A stretch of DNA of 37,486 nt from Dethiobacter sp. (lineage in GTDB: Bacteria; Bacillota; Dethiobacteria; Dethiobacterales; Dethiobacteraceae): positions 1 through 37,486 of the forward strand of contig JAGXRN010000057.1 in assembly GCA_018335875.1 (NCBI GenBank). Reading direction: 5' to 3'. Below the pieces are notes generated by a model, which had not been told where the DNA came from, did not search any database, and was given only the letters and a program-made list of their open reading frames with translations. A program made the position numbers and the translations under genes. Positions 1 to 7,013 of this stretch are shown here, piece after piece (positions within the stretch are counted from its first letter, which is position 1; every line of letters starts with the position of its first letter).

Positions 1-351
1 GCCATTTAAAAACTCCTCCCTGAAATATTGGCTCAAACAATTGAAAAAATGTGGATTTTGTGGTATCCTTGCCTTGCATATTTTGACTCCTTTATATTGG
101 AGATTTGGGCAAGGACTACCCCATATCTCTATTATAAAGGATTTTTTCTATATATGCAAGGGTTTTATGCCTATTTTGCTTGATATTCTCCTGATTACAC
201 CTATTATCTCAAATTATCTTCCTATTTCCATGCTTGACAAATTAAAATTCAATTTATGCAACTCTAGTGATAAAAAATAAACGAAACAATAAGACTGAGC
301 TGCCATATACTTTAAAAGATTAAAATTTACAGGACAGACAGGTGAAATATT
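1..351. other. AT-rich stretch without a convincing gene
   Basis: No reading frame here has both a ribosome binding site and a recognisable protein. The longest one (41-280, plus strand) begins with TTG, has no Shine-Dalgarno sequence and translates into a low-complexity hydrophobic string without a family signature. The stretch probably contains the promoter of the gene at 352, but I cannot single out a clear -35/-10 pair. Confidence 0.5.
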
Positions 352-876
352 GTGTGGGTACTCGTTTTTAGTTATTTATTCATTTTCTTTGCGCGTGTAA
401 CCGATGTTTCTCTCTCAACCGTCCGCATCCTGATGCTGATGCGTGGCAGGTCGCTGGTAGCTGCGATAATTGGCTTTTTTGAGGTCAGTATCTATATTCT
501 TGCACTGGGGCAGGTAATAGGCAACCTCAATGATCCCGTGAGGCTGGTAATTTATGCCCTGGGGTTTGCCACCGGCAATTATATAGGCAGCCACATTGAA
601 GAGAGGCTGGCTCTTGGTTTTGCCACTGCCCAGGTGATTTCGCTGGATAAATCGGATAAAATGGCAGAGATTATGCGGGAGCAGGGTTTTGGTGTTACAG
701 TCCTTGAAGGGTGTGGCAAGCACGGCACACACCAGATTCTGCACATCCTGCTAAAGCGTAAAGATTTGCCGTGTTTCATGAGCATCATCCGTGATGTCGA
801 CAATCAGGCTTTTGTCAGTGTAATGGATACAAGGAAGATTTTTGGCGGTTATTTTACTAAAATAAAAGCAAAGTGA
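352..876 (+). CDS. UPF0316 / DUF2179 family membrane protein
   Basis: A 174-residue protein with a hydrophobic N-terminal half (membrane segments near residues 2-20, 30-50 and 55-72) and a soluble C-terminal half of about 75 residues. This is the layout of the UPF0316 (YebE-like) family, in which a small membrane domain precedes a DUF2179 domain also found at the C-terminus of YitT-type proteins. The molecular function of the family is unknown. The GTG start is preceded by AGGTGA at 340-345, at suitable spacing. It lies immediately upstream of murI in the same reading frame, separated by its own TGA stop, so the two are probably co-transcribed. The family assignment rests on the motif RVTDVSLSTVRILMLMRG near the N-terminus and on the total length. 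Confidence 0.8.
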   Translation: MWVLVFSYLFIFFARVTDVSLSTVRILMLMRGRSLVAAIIGFFEVSIYILALGQVIGNLNDPVRLVIYALGFATGNYIGSHIEERLALGFATAQVISLDKSDKMAEIMREQGFGVTVLEGCGKHGTHQILHILLKRKDLPCFMSIIRDVDNQAFVSVMDTRKIFGGYFTKIKAK

Positions 877-894
877 CAAAGGGGGCGGAGCAAA

Positions 895-1701
895 ATTATC
901 GACTGCAACCATGCTATCGGTCTGCTTGATTCCGGTGTGGGCGGCCTGACGGTAGTAAAAGAGATTTTTGACCAGCTGCCGGAGGAAAGAATAGTTTACT
1001 TTGGAGATACCGCCAGGATGCCTTATGGCCCGCGAGCTCATGAAGAAGTGCGAAATTTCGGACGTCAGATTATCCGCTTCCTGGAGACCCAGGATGTGAA
1101 AATGATTATAGTGGCCTGTAATTCAGCCACTGCCGCCGGGCTTCGCCACTATCAGGCTGAATTCTCACTGCCTGTCATCGGTGTGATCGAACCCGGTGTC
1201 AGGGCCGCACTCAGTCGTACTAAGTCAAAACGAATCGGGGTTATCGGCACAACCGGCACTATTGCCAGCCGTGCTTATGAGGAATCAATCCTTGCGCTTG
1301 ATCCCGGGGTTAAAATAATTTCTCAGCCCTGCCCTCTTTTTGTGCTTCTGGTGGAAAATGACATGGTTGATACGCCGGAAGCTCTCAGGGTGGCAGAGGA
1401 ATATTTAAGGCCGCTGCGGGAGGCTGGGGTTGACGTTTTAATTCTCGGCTGCACCCATTACCCGTTGATGACCCATGTGCTGCAAAAAGTAATGGGCCCG
1501 GACGTAAAACTGATTTCTTCTGCTGAGGAGACTGCCGGGGATGCCAGGGAAGTGCTGCGCAGGCTGGCGCTGAACCAGGAGCCGGGCAGGGAGGCCGCCC
1601 GCCACCGTTTCTTTGTCAGCGGTAATCCGGCCCCTTTTGTCGGAATTGGCGAAAAGCTGCTCTGTCGTTCCATTGAGGCTTATCAGGTAATTTTGCCATA
1701 A
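895..1701 (+). CDS. murI: glutamate racemase (non-ATG start)
   Basis: Converts L-glutamate to D-glutamate for peptidoglycan, a cytoplasmic cofactor-independent racemase. Both catalytic cysteines are visible in VACNSATA and LGCTHYPL, and the N-terminal LLDSGVGGLTV carries the conserved Asp-Ser-Gly. That motif decides the start: the first conventional start codon is a GTG at 937, which lies inside the motif and would delete the Asp and Ser. Between the preceding in-frame TGA (874-876) and the motif there is no ATG, GTG or TTG. The candidates are ATT at 895 or ATC at 898, just after GGGGGCGGAG (881-890), and a CTG at 922 with no SD that would cut off the first strand. I chose ATT, giving 268 residues, close to the family length. 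A sequencing error or mutated ATG is the alternative. The murI-gerM-rph-rdgB order matches the racE-gerM-rph-ysnA region of Bacillus. Confidence 0.88.
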   Translation: MIDCNHAIGLLDSGVGGLTVVKEIFDQLPEERIVYFGDTARMPYGPRAHEEVRNFGRQIIRFLETQDVKMIIVACNSATAAGLRHYQAEFSLPVIGVIEPGVRAALSRTKSKRIGVIGTTGTIASRAYEESILALDPGVKIISQPCPLFVLLVENDMVDTPEALRVAEEYLRPLREAGVDVLILGCTHYPLMTHVLQKVMGPDVKLISSAEETAGDAREVLRRLALNQEPGREAARHRFFVSGNPAPFVGIGEKLLCRSIEAYQVILP

Positions 1702-1760
1702 TATGCATAACTGACGTACCCCGCTCATAAATCTTTACAAACTAAAGCGGGGGGATTAAA

Positions 1761-2765
1761 TTGCGTAGATTAGTATATCTTTTAATTCTTGTGGTACTGA
1801 TGAGCATGACCGGAGGATGCTCGTTCTGGAAAAGAGAGCCTGCAGAACCTGCTCCCCCAAAGGAGGACAGGCCGCCGGACACGGCGCAGACGCGGGAGAC
1901 AGTATTCTATTTCCCAGATAGCCAGTGGCAGTTTGTTGTCCCTGTGAGATTTAACATGCCCTGGCAGGAAGGTATAGCCCGTGCCACTTTAAACCTTATG
2001 ATTGATGGACAAGTACCTTCTGAACTGCTGGCACTCGGTTTTTCACCCCTGCTGCCGGCGGGGACAGAAATAAACGGGCTGACAATCAGGGACGGCCTGG
2101 CCCGTATTGACTTTAACCGTTCTTTTTTAGACTATAAGGTTAGCCATGAGCGCCTTCTGCTTGATGGGTTGGTCTACACCCTCACAGAGTTTTCCACTGT
2201 CAGCCGGGTAGAGGTTTTGGTTGAGGGAGAGAAAGTGTTAACTCTGCCTGGCGGTGAAACGATGGCGGAGCCTCTTGACCGTACCAGGGGAATTAATCTC
2301 ACAGTGTCAGGGGATGTTGCTGACTTTGCCAACACAGAGCGCGTCACCCTCTACTTCCTGCACAGGTCAGGGGCCAAAACCTTTTTTGTCCCTGTGTCAA
2401 GAGTAATCAAGCCTGCGGAAAATAAACTGGAGGCCTTGGTGGCCGAATTGCTGCACGGGCCTGCCCACGGAAGCAGCCTTTACAGCGCAATCCCGCGCAC
2501 CGTACGTCTTGAGACTGCCAGTATAACAGGAAACAAGATTACACTGAGGTTGAGTGGGGATGTAGCTGCCACTGGCGGCGGCCAGGCGGCAGCGGACCAG
2601 ATACGTGACCAGTTTGCACTGACAATGACACAAGTCACAAATATCAAAGAAGTGGAAGTACTGACAGCAGGTAAAACGCCTGCGTTCCCTGGGGGTGTCA
2701 CTTTCCCGGCAGTCTTTGGCAGGCCTAAAACCTATAACAGAGTAGAGGTTGCGCCACAGCCCTAA
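1761..2765 (+). CDS. gerM: GerMN-domain lipoprotein (GerM-like)
   Basis: A 334-residue exported lipoprotein. The N-terminus has a hydrophobic signal (residues 4-17) followed by the lipobox MTGGC, so the mature protein should be lipid-anchored at the Cys near residue 20. A proline-rich linker leads to two GerMN-type domains, roughly residues 48-165 and 185-310; the second begins with TLYFLHRSGAKTFFVPVSR. In Bacillus, GerM is needed for sporulation and germination and acts in the space around the engulfing forespore; the role here is inferred from the family. The TTG start follows a GGGGGG run at 1749-1754. Its position between murI and rph agrees with the Bacillus gene order and supports the name. 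Confidence 0.85.
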   Translation: MRRLVYLLILVVLMSMTGGCSFWKREPAEPAPPKEDRPPDTAQTRETVFYFPDSQWQFVVPVRFNMPWQEGIARATLNLMIDGQVPSELLALGFSPLLPAGTEINGLTIRDGLARIDFNRSFLDYKVSHERLLLDGLVYTLTEFSTVSRVEVLVEGEKVLTLPGGETMAEPLDRTRGINLTVSGDVADFANTERVTLYFLHRSGAKTFFVPVSRVIKPAENKLEALVAELLHGPAHGSSLYSAIPRTVRLETASITGNKITLRLSGDVAATGGGQAAADQIRDQFALTMTQVTNIKEVEVLTAGKTPAFPGGVTFPAVFGRPKTYNRVEVAPQP

Positions 2766-2852
2766 ATGTAGGTTTATCACAGCCCTGAAGACATTGAATA
2801 CCTTGCAACAAAAGGTTATAATAATCTATACAACATCTTTCCGGAGGTTAAT

Positions 2853-3578
2853 ATGCGCAAAGACGGCAGACGTCCGGACCAATTGCGTCCGCTGCTGATA
2901 ACCACACCCTTTTTAAAATTTCCCGAAGGTTCTGTTCTGATTGAGATGGGTGAAACAAAAGTAATCTGTACTGCTACGGTGGAGGAAAAAGTGCCGCCCT
3001 TTTTGCGTGGTGCAAACAAAGGTTGGGTAACTGCAGAGTATGCCATGCTTCCCCGTGCCACTGAAACCAGGACCACCCGCGAGGTAAACCGCGGTCAGGT
3101 TTCTGGCAGGAGTTCTGAGATCCAACGTCTGATTGGGAGAGCTCTTCGTTCTGTAGTTGACCTGTCCGCTCTGGGTGAGCGCACCGTCTGGGTGGACTGC
3201 GATGTTATCCAGGCTGACGGCGGCACAAGGACAGCAGCTATCAGCGGTGCTTATGTTGCTCTATACCAGGCTCTACGCTCACTTGTCAGCAGCGGAAAAC
3301 TTGCTGAGTTGCCGGTAACGGATTACCTGGCGGCCATCAGCGTCGGCATTGTGGGAGAAAGTGTCCTGCTGGACCTCTCTTTTGCAGAGGACAGCACTGC
3401 CGAAGTGGATATGAATGTGGTCATGACAGGAAAAGGCGCGTTTGTGGAAATCCAGGGTACCGCTGAAGGCCGTCCATTTTCACGGGAGCGGATGGATAGC
3501 ATGCTCGCTGCTGCCCACCAAGGCATAGGCGAGATAATTAACTACCAAAAAAAGCTGCTGCTTAAGGGTCTTGTATGA
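2853..3578 (+). CDS. rph: ribonuclease PH
   Basis: A phosphorolytic 3'-to-5' exoribonuclease that trims tRNA 3' ends, releasing nucleoside diphosphates; cytoplasmic and usually hexameric. The 241-residue length is normal. Signatures include the N-terminal [12 protein letters not shown], the basic stretch [19 protein letters not shown] that contains the phosphate and RNA contacts, and [18 protein letters not shown]. The ATG is preceded by CCGGAGG. The stop overlaps the start of rdgB by 4 bp (ATGA at 3575-3578), so the two are translationally coupled. Confidence 0.96.
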   Translation: MRKDGRRPDQLRPLLITTPFLKFPEGSVLIEMGETKVICTATVEEKVPPFLRGANKGWVTAEYAMLPRATETRTTREVNRGQVSGRSSEIQRLIGRALRSVVDLSALGERTVWVDCDVIQADGGTRTAAISGAYVALYQALRSLVSSGKLAELPVTDYLAAISVGIVGESVLLDLSFAEDSTAEVDMNVVMTGKGAFVEIQGTAEGRPFSRERMDSMLAAAHQGIGEIINYQKKLLLKGLV

Positions 3579-4180
3579 AAAAACTGGTTGCAGCCACGGG
3601 GAACATGGGAAAACTGCGCGAGTTTCGCGAACTGCTGGTGGGGCTGGAGCTTGAAGTGGTTTCACTGGCTGATTTTCCTTCTATAGGCGAAATCGAGGAA
3701 AGCGGCAAGTCTTTTGCTGAAAATGCCATACTAAAAGCAGAGTCAGTGTCACTGCATACCGGAGAGTTTGCGCTGGCTGACGACTCGGGCCTTGAAGTTG
3801 ATGCCCTGGGAGGGAGGCCTGGTATTTTTTCCGCGCGCTTTGCCGGTATCGGGGCCAAAGATGCGGCGAATAATAAAAAGCTGCTGGCAGAACTTGCAGC
3901 TGCTGCTGACAGTGACAGGACGGCGCGTTTCCGTGCCGCCATTGCTGTGGCGGCACCGTGCTTTCCCACTCAGGTGGCTGAAGGCGAGTGCGCCGGGTTA
4001 ATAATCCATGAGCCCAGGGGCACAGGCGGCTTTGGCTACGACCCTCTATTTTTTGTCCCGGAGCTGGGCAAAACTTTTGCCGAGATGACACCGGCAGAAA
4101 AAAACTCGGTGAGCCACCGTGCCAGGGCCATGTCCGGCGCGCGTAAAATTCTTAAGCAAATTCTCCAGTTGTACCAGTGA
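3575..4180 (+). CDS. rdgB: XTP/dITP pyrophosphatase (Ham1/RdgB family)
   Basis: Hydrolyses non-canonical purine triphosphates (XTP, ITP, dITP) to the monophosphate and pyrophosphate, cleaning the nucleotide pool. The 201 residues carry the family signatures: [11 protein letters not shown] at the N-terminus, [29 protein letters not shown] with the conserved acidic pair, [12 protein letters not shown], and a C-terminal SHRARA. It starts inside the rph stop codon and is probably the last gene of the murI-gerM-rph operon. No strong terminator follows; the AT-rich AAGCTTT/AAAAAGCT pairing near 4211-4229 is weak. Confidence 0.95.
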   Translation: MKKLVAATGNMGKLREFRELLVGLELEVVSLADFPSIGEIEESGKSFAENAILKAESVSLHTGEFALADDSGLEVDALGGRPGIFSARFAGIGAKDAANNKKLLAELAAAADSDRTARFRAAIAVAAPCFPTQVAEGECAGLIIHEPRGTGGFGYDPLFFVPELGKTFAEMTPAEKNSVSHRARAMSGARKILKQILQLYQ

Positions 4181-4243
4181 GCAATTTAAGTGTGGGTTCT
4201 TAAAATAATAAAGCTTTAAAAAAAAAGCTCTATCCGCCACAGG

Positions 4244-4272
4244 TTGACTAGTTGCTTTAAATGAGTTATACT
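4244..4272 (+). promoter_or_regulatory. sigma-A promoter of the tRNA unit
   Basis: TTGACT (4244-4249), a 17-bp spacer and TATACT (4267-4272) form a near-consensus vegetative promoter. The predicted start at about 4279 lies only a few bases before the first tRNA at 4284, as expected for stable RNA. Confidence 0.85.
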
Positions 4273-4283
4273 ATTCCTTGCGT

Positions 4284-4360
<77 letters not shown>

Positions 4361-4388
4361 CTATTTAAAAATTCATCAACTTTAAGAC

Positions 4389-4462
4389 GCGGGTGTAGCT
4401 CAATGGTAGAGCGCTAGCCTTCCAAGCTAGTCACGTGGGTTCGATTCCCATCACCCGCTCCA
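4389..4462 (+). tRNA. tRNA-Gly (TCC)
   Basis: A 74-nt cloverleaf. The acceptor stem GCGGGTG pairs with CACCCGC, the anticodon stem is CTAGC/GCTAG around loop CTTCCAA (anticodon TCC), the T-loop is GTTCGATTC, and CCA is encoded after discriminator T. Confidence 0.97.
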
Positions 4463-4470
4463 AATATTTA

Positions 4471-4506
4471 AAAAACAGGACTGCCCAAGAGCAGTCTTTT
4501 TTGTTT
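4471..4506 (+). terminator. intrinsic terminator of the tRNA unit
   Basis: GACTGC (4479-4484) pairs with GCAGTC (4491-4496) around a CCAAGA loop and is followed by TTTTTT. An upstream A-run extends the pairing with the T tract. Confidence 0.9.
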
Positions 4507-4616
4507 CAATAAATTATCTAGATTTCCGGTAAATTTATTTTTACACGTCCAACTTTATCGCCGGCATATTTTTTCCCCAGACAAAGATAAATATGTTATA
4601 ATATTATCTAAATGAG

Positions 4617-4634
4617 GCTAATATTGATATTAGC
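4617..4634. promoter_or_regulatory. perfect inverted repeat, candidate operator
   Basis: GCTAATAT-TG-ATATTAGC is a perfect 8-bp dyad placed between a TATAAT-like box (4597-4602) and the AGGAGG (4641-4646) of the enoyl-CoA hydratase gene. Its position suits a repressor site on the untranslated leader. No cognate regulator is visible nearby and no matching -35 was found. Confidence 0.4.
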
Positions 4635-4654
4635 GCCAAAAGGAGGAATTATTG

Positions 4655-5428
4655 ATGAGTTATACAAAGTTGGTAGTCGAAAAGGAAGATGGAGTTTTGA
4701 TTTTAACACTCAACAATCCCCCTGTAAACGCCCTGGGCCAGGCAGTCCTTTTTGACCTTAATAAAGCGCTGGATGAAGGCTTAAGTGATGACGATGTAAG
4801 GGCAGTTGTCATCACCGGTTCCGGAGAAAAGCTATTTTCCGCAGGTGCAGACATAACGGAATTTGCCGGCTACCAGGATGGCGGGAAGCCAAGGATTAAA
4901 GGACATGATGTATTCTTTAAGATAGAAAACTATCCAAAGCCTGTGGTGGCAGCTGTTCACGCCAGCGCCTATGGCGGAGGTTTTGAGTTGGCAATGAGCT
5001 GTCACCTGAGGATACTTTCGGCTTCAGCCGTTCTGGGGTTGCCCGAAGTTAAGCTGGGTATTATCCCGGGCTGGGGTGGGACACAACGCCTGCCAAGGAT
5101 TATCGGGAAGACAAAAGCACTGGAAATTGCCCTCACAGGCGATCCAATGACTGCCCAGGATGCTTTAAACTTCGGGGTGGTAAATAAAGTTGTGCCCAAA
5201 GAGGAAGTGTTGTCAGCAGCAAAAGCCCTGGCTGCAAAATTAGCCAAAGGGGCGCCTGTGGCCATGGCACAGATTCTAAAAGCGGTTACACAGGGACTAG
5301 AGACTACTCTGGAAAAAGGAGTCGAGATTGAGGCTGCCGCGTCTGCTGTTGTCTTTGCCAGTGAAGATGCCAAAGAAGGAGCAGCTGCCTTTTTACAGAA
5401 GAGGCCGGCTAACTTTAAAGGCAAATAA
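4655..5428 (+). CDS. enoyl-CoA hydratase/isomerase family protein (crotonase)
   Basis: A 257-residue crotonase-fold protein, most likely hydrating 2-enoyl-CoA to 3-hydroxyacyl-CoA in fatty-acid or butyrate-type metabolism. Visible family elements are FSAGADITEF (oxyanion-hole and CoA-binding loop), AYGGGFELAMSCHLRI, and EVKLGIIPGWGGTQRLPR, in which the two Glu positions correspond to the general acid/base residues of hydratases. An in-frame TTG at 4652 is also possible, but the ATG at 4655 stands 8 bases after AGGAGG and is preferred. The gene is monocistronic, without other beta-oxidation genes around it, so the exact acyl substrate is unknown. Confidence 0.9.
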   Translation: MSYTKLVVEKEDGVLILTLNNPPVNALGQAVLFDLNKALDEGLSDDDVRAVVITGSGEKLFSAGADITEFAGYQDGGKPRIKGHDVFFKIENYPKPVVAAVHASAYGGGFELAMSCHLRILSASAVLGLPEVKLGIIPGWGGTQRLPRIIGKTKALEIALTGDPMTAQDALNFGVVNKVVPKEEVLSAAKALAAKLAKGAPVAMAQILKAVTQGLETTLEKGVEIEAAASAVVFASEDAKEGAAAFLQKRPANFKGK

Positions 5429-5687
5429 TCGCTTGGTGAGCGTATTTTTAATCCGTAGAGGCAGCATTTAATAAATTTTGCTAAATTTTAGTAAATTAGC
5501 AACTTTGATGGCCTTAAATAGTATGAATTTCTTTACAGTTGAAAAATATAATGATAAACTAGTATTGCTAAGTAAATAGGTTTAGTGTGATCAGACTTTA
5601 CTCCCTTCTTACAGTTGTCCTGTGGTTGAGGGTAATAAGTTAAATCCCTAACCATTCTTGGGCAATATAACTAAGGAGGAATTTTTA

Positions 5688-5987
5688 ATGCAAGACAAAA
5701 CATTAACATGTCGTGACTGTAACAATGAATTCATTTTCAGTGCATCTGAGCAGGAGTTTTATGCTGAGAAGGGGTTCACCAATGAGCCAGGCCGCTGTGC
5801 CGAGTGCAGGGCAGCCCGCAAGCAACAGGGAGGCGGCGGTTTCAGAAGCAACTCCAGAGGCCCGAGGGAAATGCACGATGCCACCTGTGCATCCTGCGGT
5901 ACATCCACGCAGGTACCCTTCAAGCCCAGGGGCGACCGCCCTGTCTACTGCAGCGAATGCTTCTCCAAGAACAACAACAGGTACTAG
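5688..5987 (+). CDS. small zinc-ribbon protein with four CxxC motifs
   Basis: A 99-residue basic protein. The four pairs CRDC, CAEC, CASC and CSEC predict two zinc-binding knuckle sites, joined by a Gly/Arg/Ser-rich linker (about residues 45-60). The layout agrees with the family of short 'probable zinc-ribbon' / CxxC-x-CxxC proteins common in Clostridia and Chloroflexi, whose role is unknown; nucleic-acid binding is plausible. The ATG is preceded by AAGGAGG at ideal spacing; an upstream TTG at 5658 in frame lacks an SD. A strong terminator follows directly, so it is a single-gene unit. Confidence 0.8.
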   Translation: MQDKTLTCRDCNNEFIFSASEQEFYAEKGFTNEPGRCAECRAARKQQGGGGFRSNSRGPREMHDATCASCGTSTQVPFKPRGDRPVYCSECFSKNNNRY

Positions 5988-5998
5988 TCCAGGGTAAT

Positions 5999-6039
5999 AA
6001 AAAAACTCAGATTCAGTTTGCTTGAATCTGGGTTTTTTC
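5999..6039 (+). terminator. intrinsic terminator after the zinc-ribbon gene
   Basis: The stem AACTCAGATTCA pairs with TGAATCTGGGTT around a short loop, followed by a T run (GGTTTTTTCG). Confidence 0.88.
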
Positions 6040-6094
6040 GTTATCAACAAGGCAACAGCAGGACCCCGACGGTTCCTAAATTCAAAACAAGCCA

Positions 6095-6152
6095 TTGACA
6101 AAAGCTGGTTTTTATGTTTATTATATTATTATACCCCTCAGGGGTATAATAA
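6095..6152 (+). promoter_or_regulatory. promoter with palindromic operator, CsoR/CstR-like
   Basis: TTGACA (6095-6100), an 18-bp spacer and TATTAT (6119-6124) make a good promoter. Just downstream lies a perfect palindrome with 12-bp arms (6126-6137 and 6141-6152) around a TCA centre; its core is ATACCCC-TCA-GGGGTAT. An A/T-flanked C4/G4 dyad is typical of operators of the CsoR/CstR/FrmR family (copper or persulfide sensing). The match is by resemblance, and no csoR gene is present in the window. The site overlaps the expected transcription start, a position for repression. Confidence 0.65.
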
Positions 6153-6181
6153 TAAGTATTGTAAACGGAGGTGTTAAGACG

Positions 6182-6469
6182 ATGAAAGTTACTGTAGAAG
6201 CTGCAACAAAGTTTAAAGAGATTCTGGCAGAGCAAGAAAGTTCAGCGGATACAATGCTGAGGGTATCTTTCGGCGGCTTTGGCTGAGGAGGTCCCAAGTT
6301 ACAATTAACTCTGGATGAGTTAAAAAATGATAATGATGTTCTTGTGGAATCACAAGGTGTGAAAGTTGTATACGCGTCTGATATTGAAAGATATATTAAT
6401 AATTCTGAGATCGATTATGCTGATAGCTTTTTTAACAGGGGTTTTTACATTAAAGGCAGTTCCTGCTAG
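6182..6469 (+). CDS. HesB-like selenoprotein (UGA = Sec at residue 35)
   Basis: A 95-residue protein obtained by reading the TGA at 6284-6286 as selenocysteine. Upstream the frame gives MKVTVEAATKFKEILAEQ and ends in FGGFG; downstream the same frame continues as GGPKLQLTLDEL to a TAG at 6467, with a C-terminal GSSC. This matches the HesB-related selenoprotein family, small A-type Fe-S-carrier relatives in which Sec or Cys occupies the first conserved Cys of the HesB/IscA domain. The start follows GGAGGTG. A hairpin 18 nt after the UGA fits a bacterial SECIS. Conventional gene callers would truncate it at residue 34 or skip it. The role in Fe-S handling is inferred from the family; the CsoR-like operator upstream hints at metal or sulfur stress control. 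No sel genes lie in the window. Confidence 0.88.
6305..6323 (+). promoter_or_regulatory. SECIS-like hairpin
   Basis: TTAACTC (6305-6311) and GAGTTAA (6317-6323) form a perfect 7-bp stem with the pentaloop TGGAT. The loop begins 25 nt after the UGA, inside the window known for bacterial SECIS elements, and has G residues at its 5' side as SelB-binding loops usually do. It lies within the coding sequence, as bacterial SECIS elements do. Confidence 0.75.
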
Positions 6470-6507
6470 CACCAATTGGAAGAGATGTTATTCAGCTTGG
6501 TTAATAG

Positions 6508-6560
6508 AAAAAGCCCGACCCAGTTGAAAAGTTGATATGGGGACCGGACTTTTTCTATTT
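6508..6560 (+). terminator. intrinsic terminator after the selenoprotein gene
   Basis: An imperfect stem, AAAAAGCCCGACCC (6508-6521) against GGGGACCGGACTTTTT (6539-6554), is followed by a T-rich tract. The A/T symmetry means it may also end transcripts from the minus-strand fragment at 6609. Confidence 0.75.
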
Positions 6561-6608
6561 TTACTCTAGTATTAATACTATTCTATTTTTACAGCCTTTA
6601 TATTTGCG

Positions 6609-6977
6609 TCAACTCCCAGGCTCAATGTTTTTTACAAAGGAAACGTGATGGCGCCGGTTGGAAACATTATCATCAAAGACTGCAAATCCGACGCGGTACA
6701 CCTGGCCCTCCTGCAGTGCATTATCATCAGCGTTGCCGGTAACCAGCTTGCGCCTCATTACCAGAGCCCAACGCCCGTTTTTAAAGGCGGCGCTGGCCAT
6801 GACGTCTGCCCCGCTGCCCTCCGGTGTCCTCAGTACCGGCCGGGGTAATAAATCTCCTTCATTGAACTGGGCGTCACCTGTCAGAACAGTAGCCGTTTCT
6901 TTAAAGGGCAGAATCCGGATTGCTGCACAATCAACCGCCCGGAACAGAGGCATAATGAGAGCAGTACTCATAAACAT
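6609..6977 (-). pseudogene. 3' fragment of an ethylbenzene-dehydrogenase-type haem-binding domain gene
   Basis: The minus strand encodes up to 122 residues. The C-terminal part looks like the end of an EB_dh (ethylbenzene dehydrogenase gamma-type haem b) domain: NGRWALVMRRKLVTGN, then DDN, an EGQVYRVGFAVFDD segment, HH and a VSFVKN end. A complete protein would have a signal sequence and a longer N-terminal beta-sandwich, both missing. The possible ATG at 6977 has no Shine-Dalgarno sequence, and the copA gene begins 36 bp beyond it on the other strand. I therefore read it as a remnant of a respiratory or electron-transfer gene cut by rearrangement. A short intact domain protein is possible but less likely. 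Confidence 0.6.
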
Positions 6978-7013
6978 GATGACTGATTATTGAAAGAGGA
7001 TGAGGTGGGAGAT

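Noticed and set aside
41..280. 79-codon reading frame on the plus strand
   Set aside because: TTG start, no ribosome binding site, no family signature, and composition of an AT-rich intergenic region.
874..876. Readthrough or Sec decoding of the TGA joining the UPF0316 gene and murI in one frame
   Set aside because: The upstream protein ends naturally here, no SECIS-like hairpin follows at the right distance, and murI has its own SD-like sequence after the stop.
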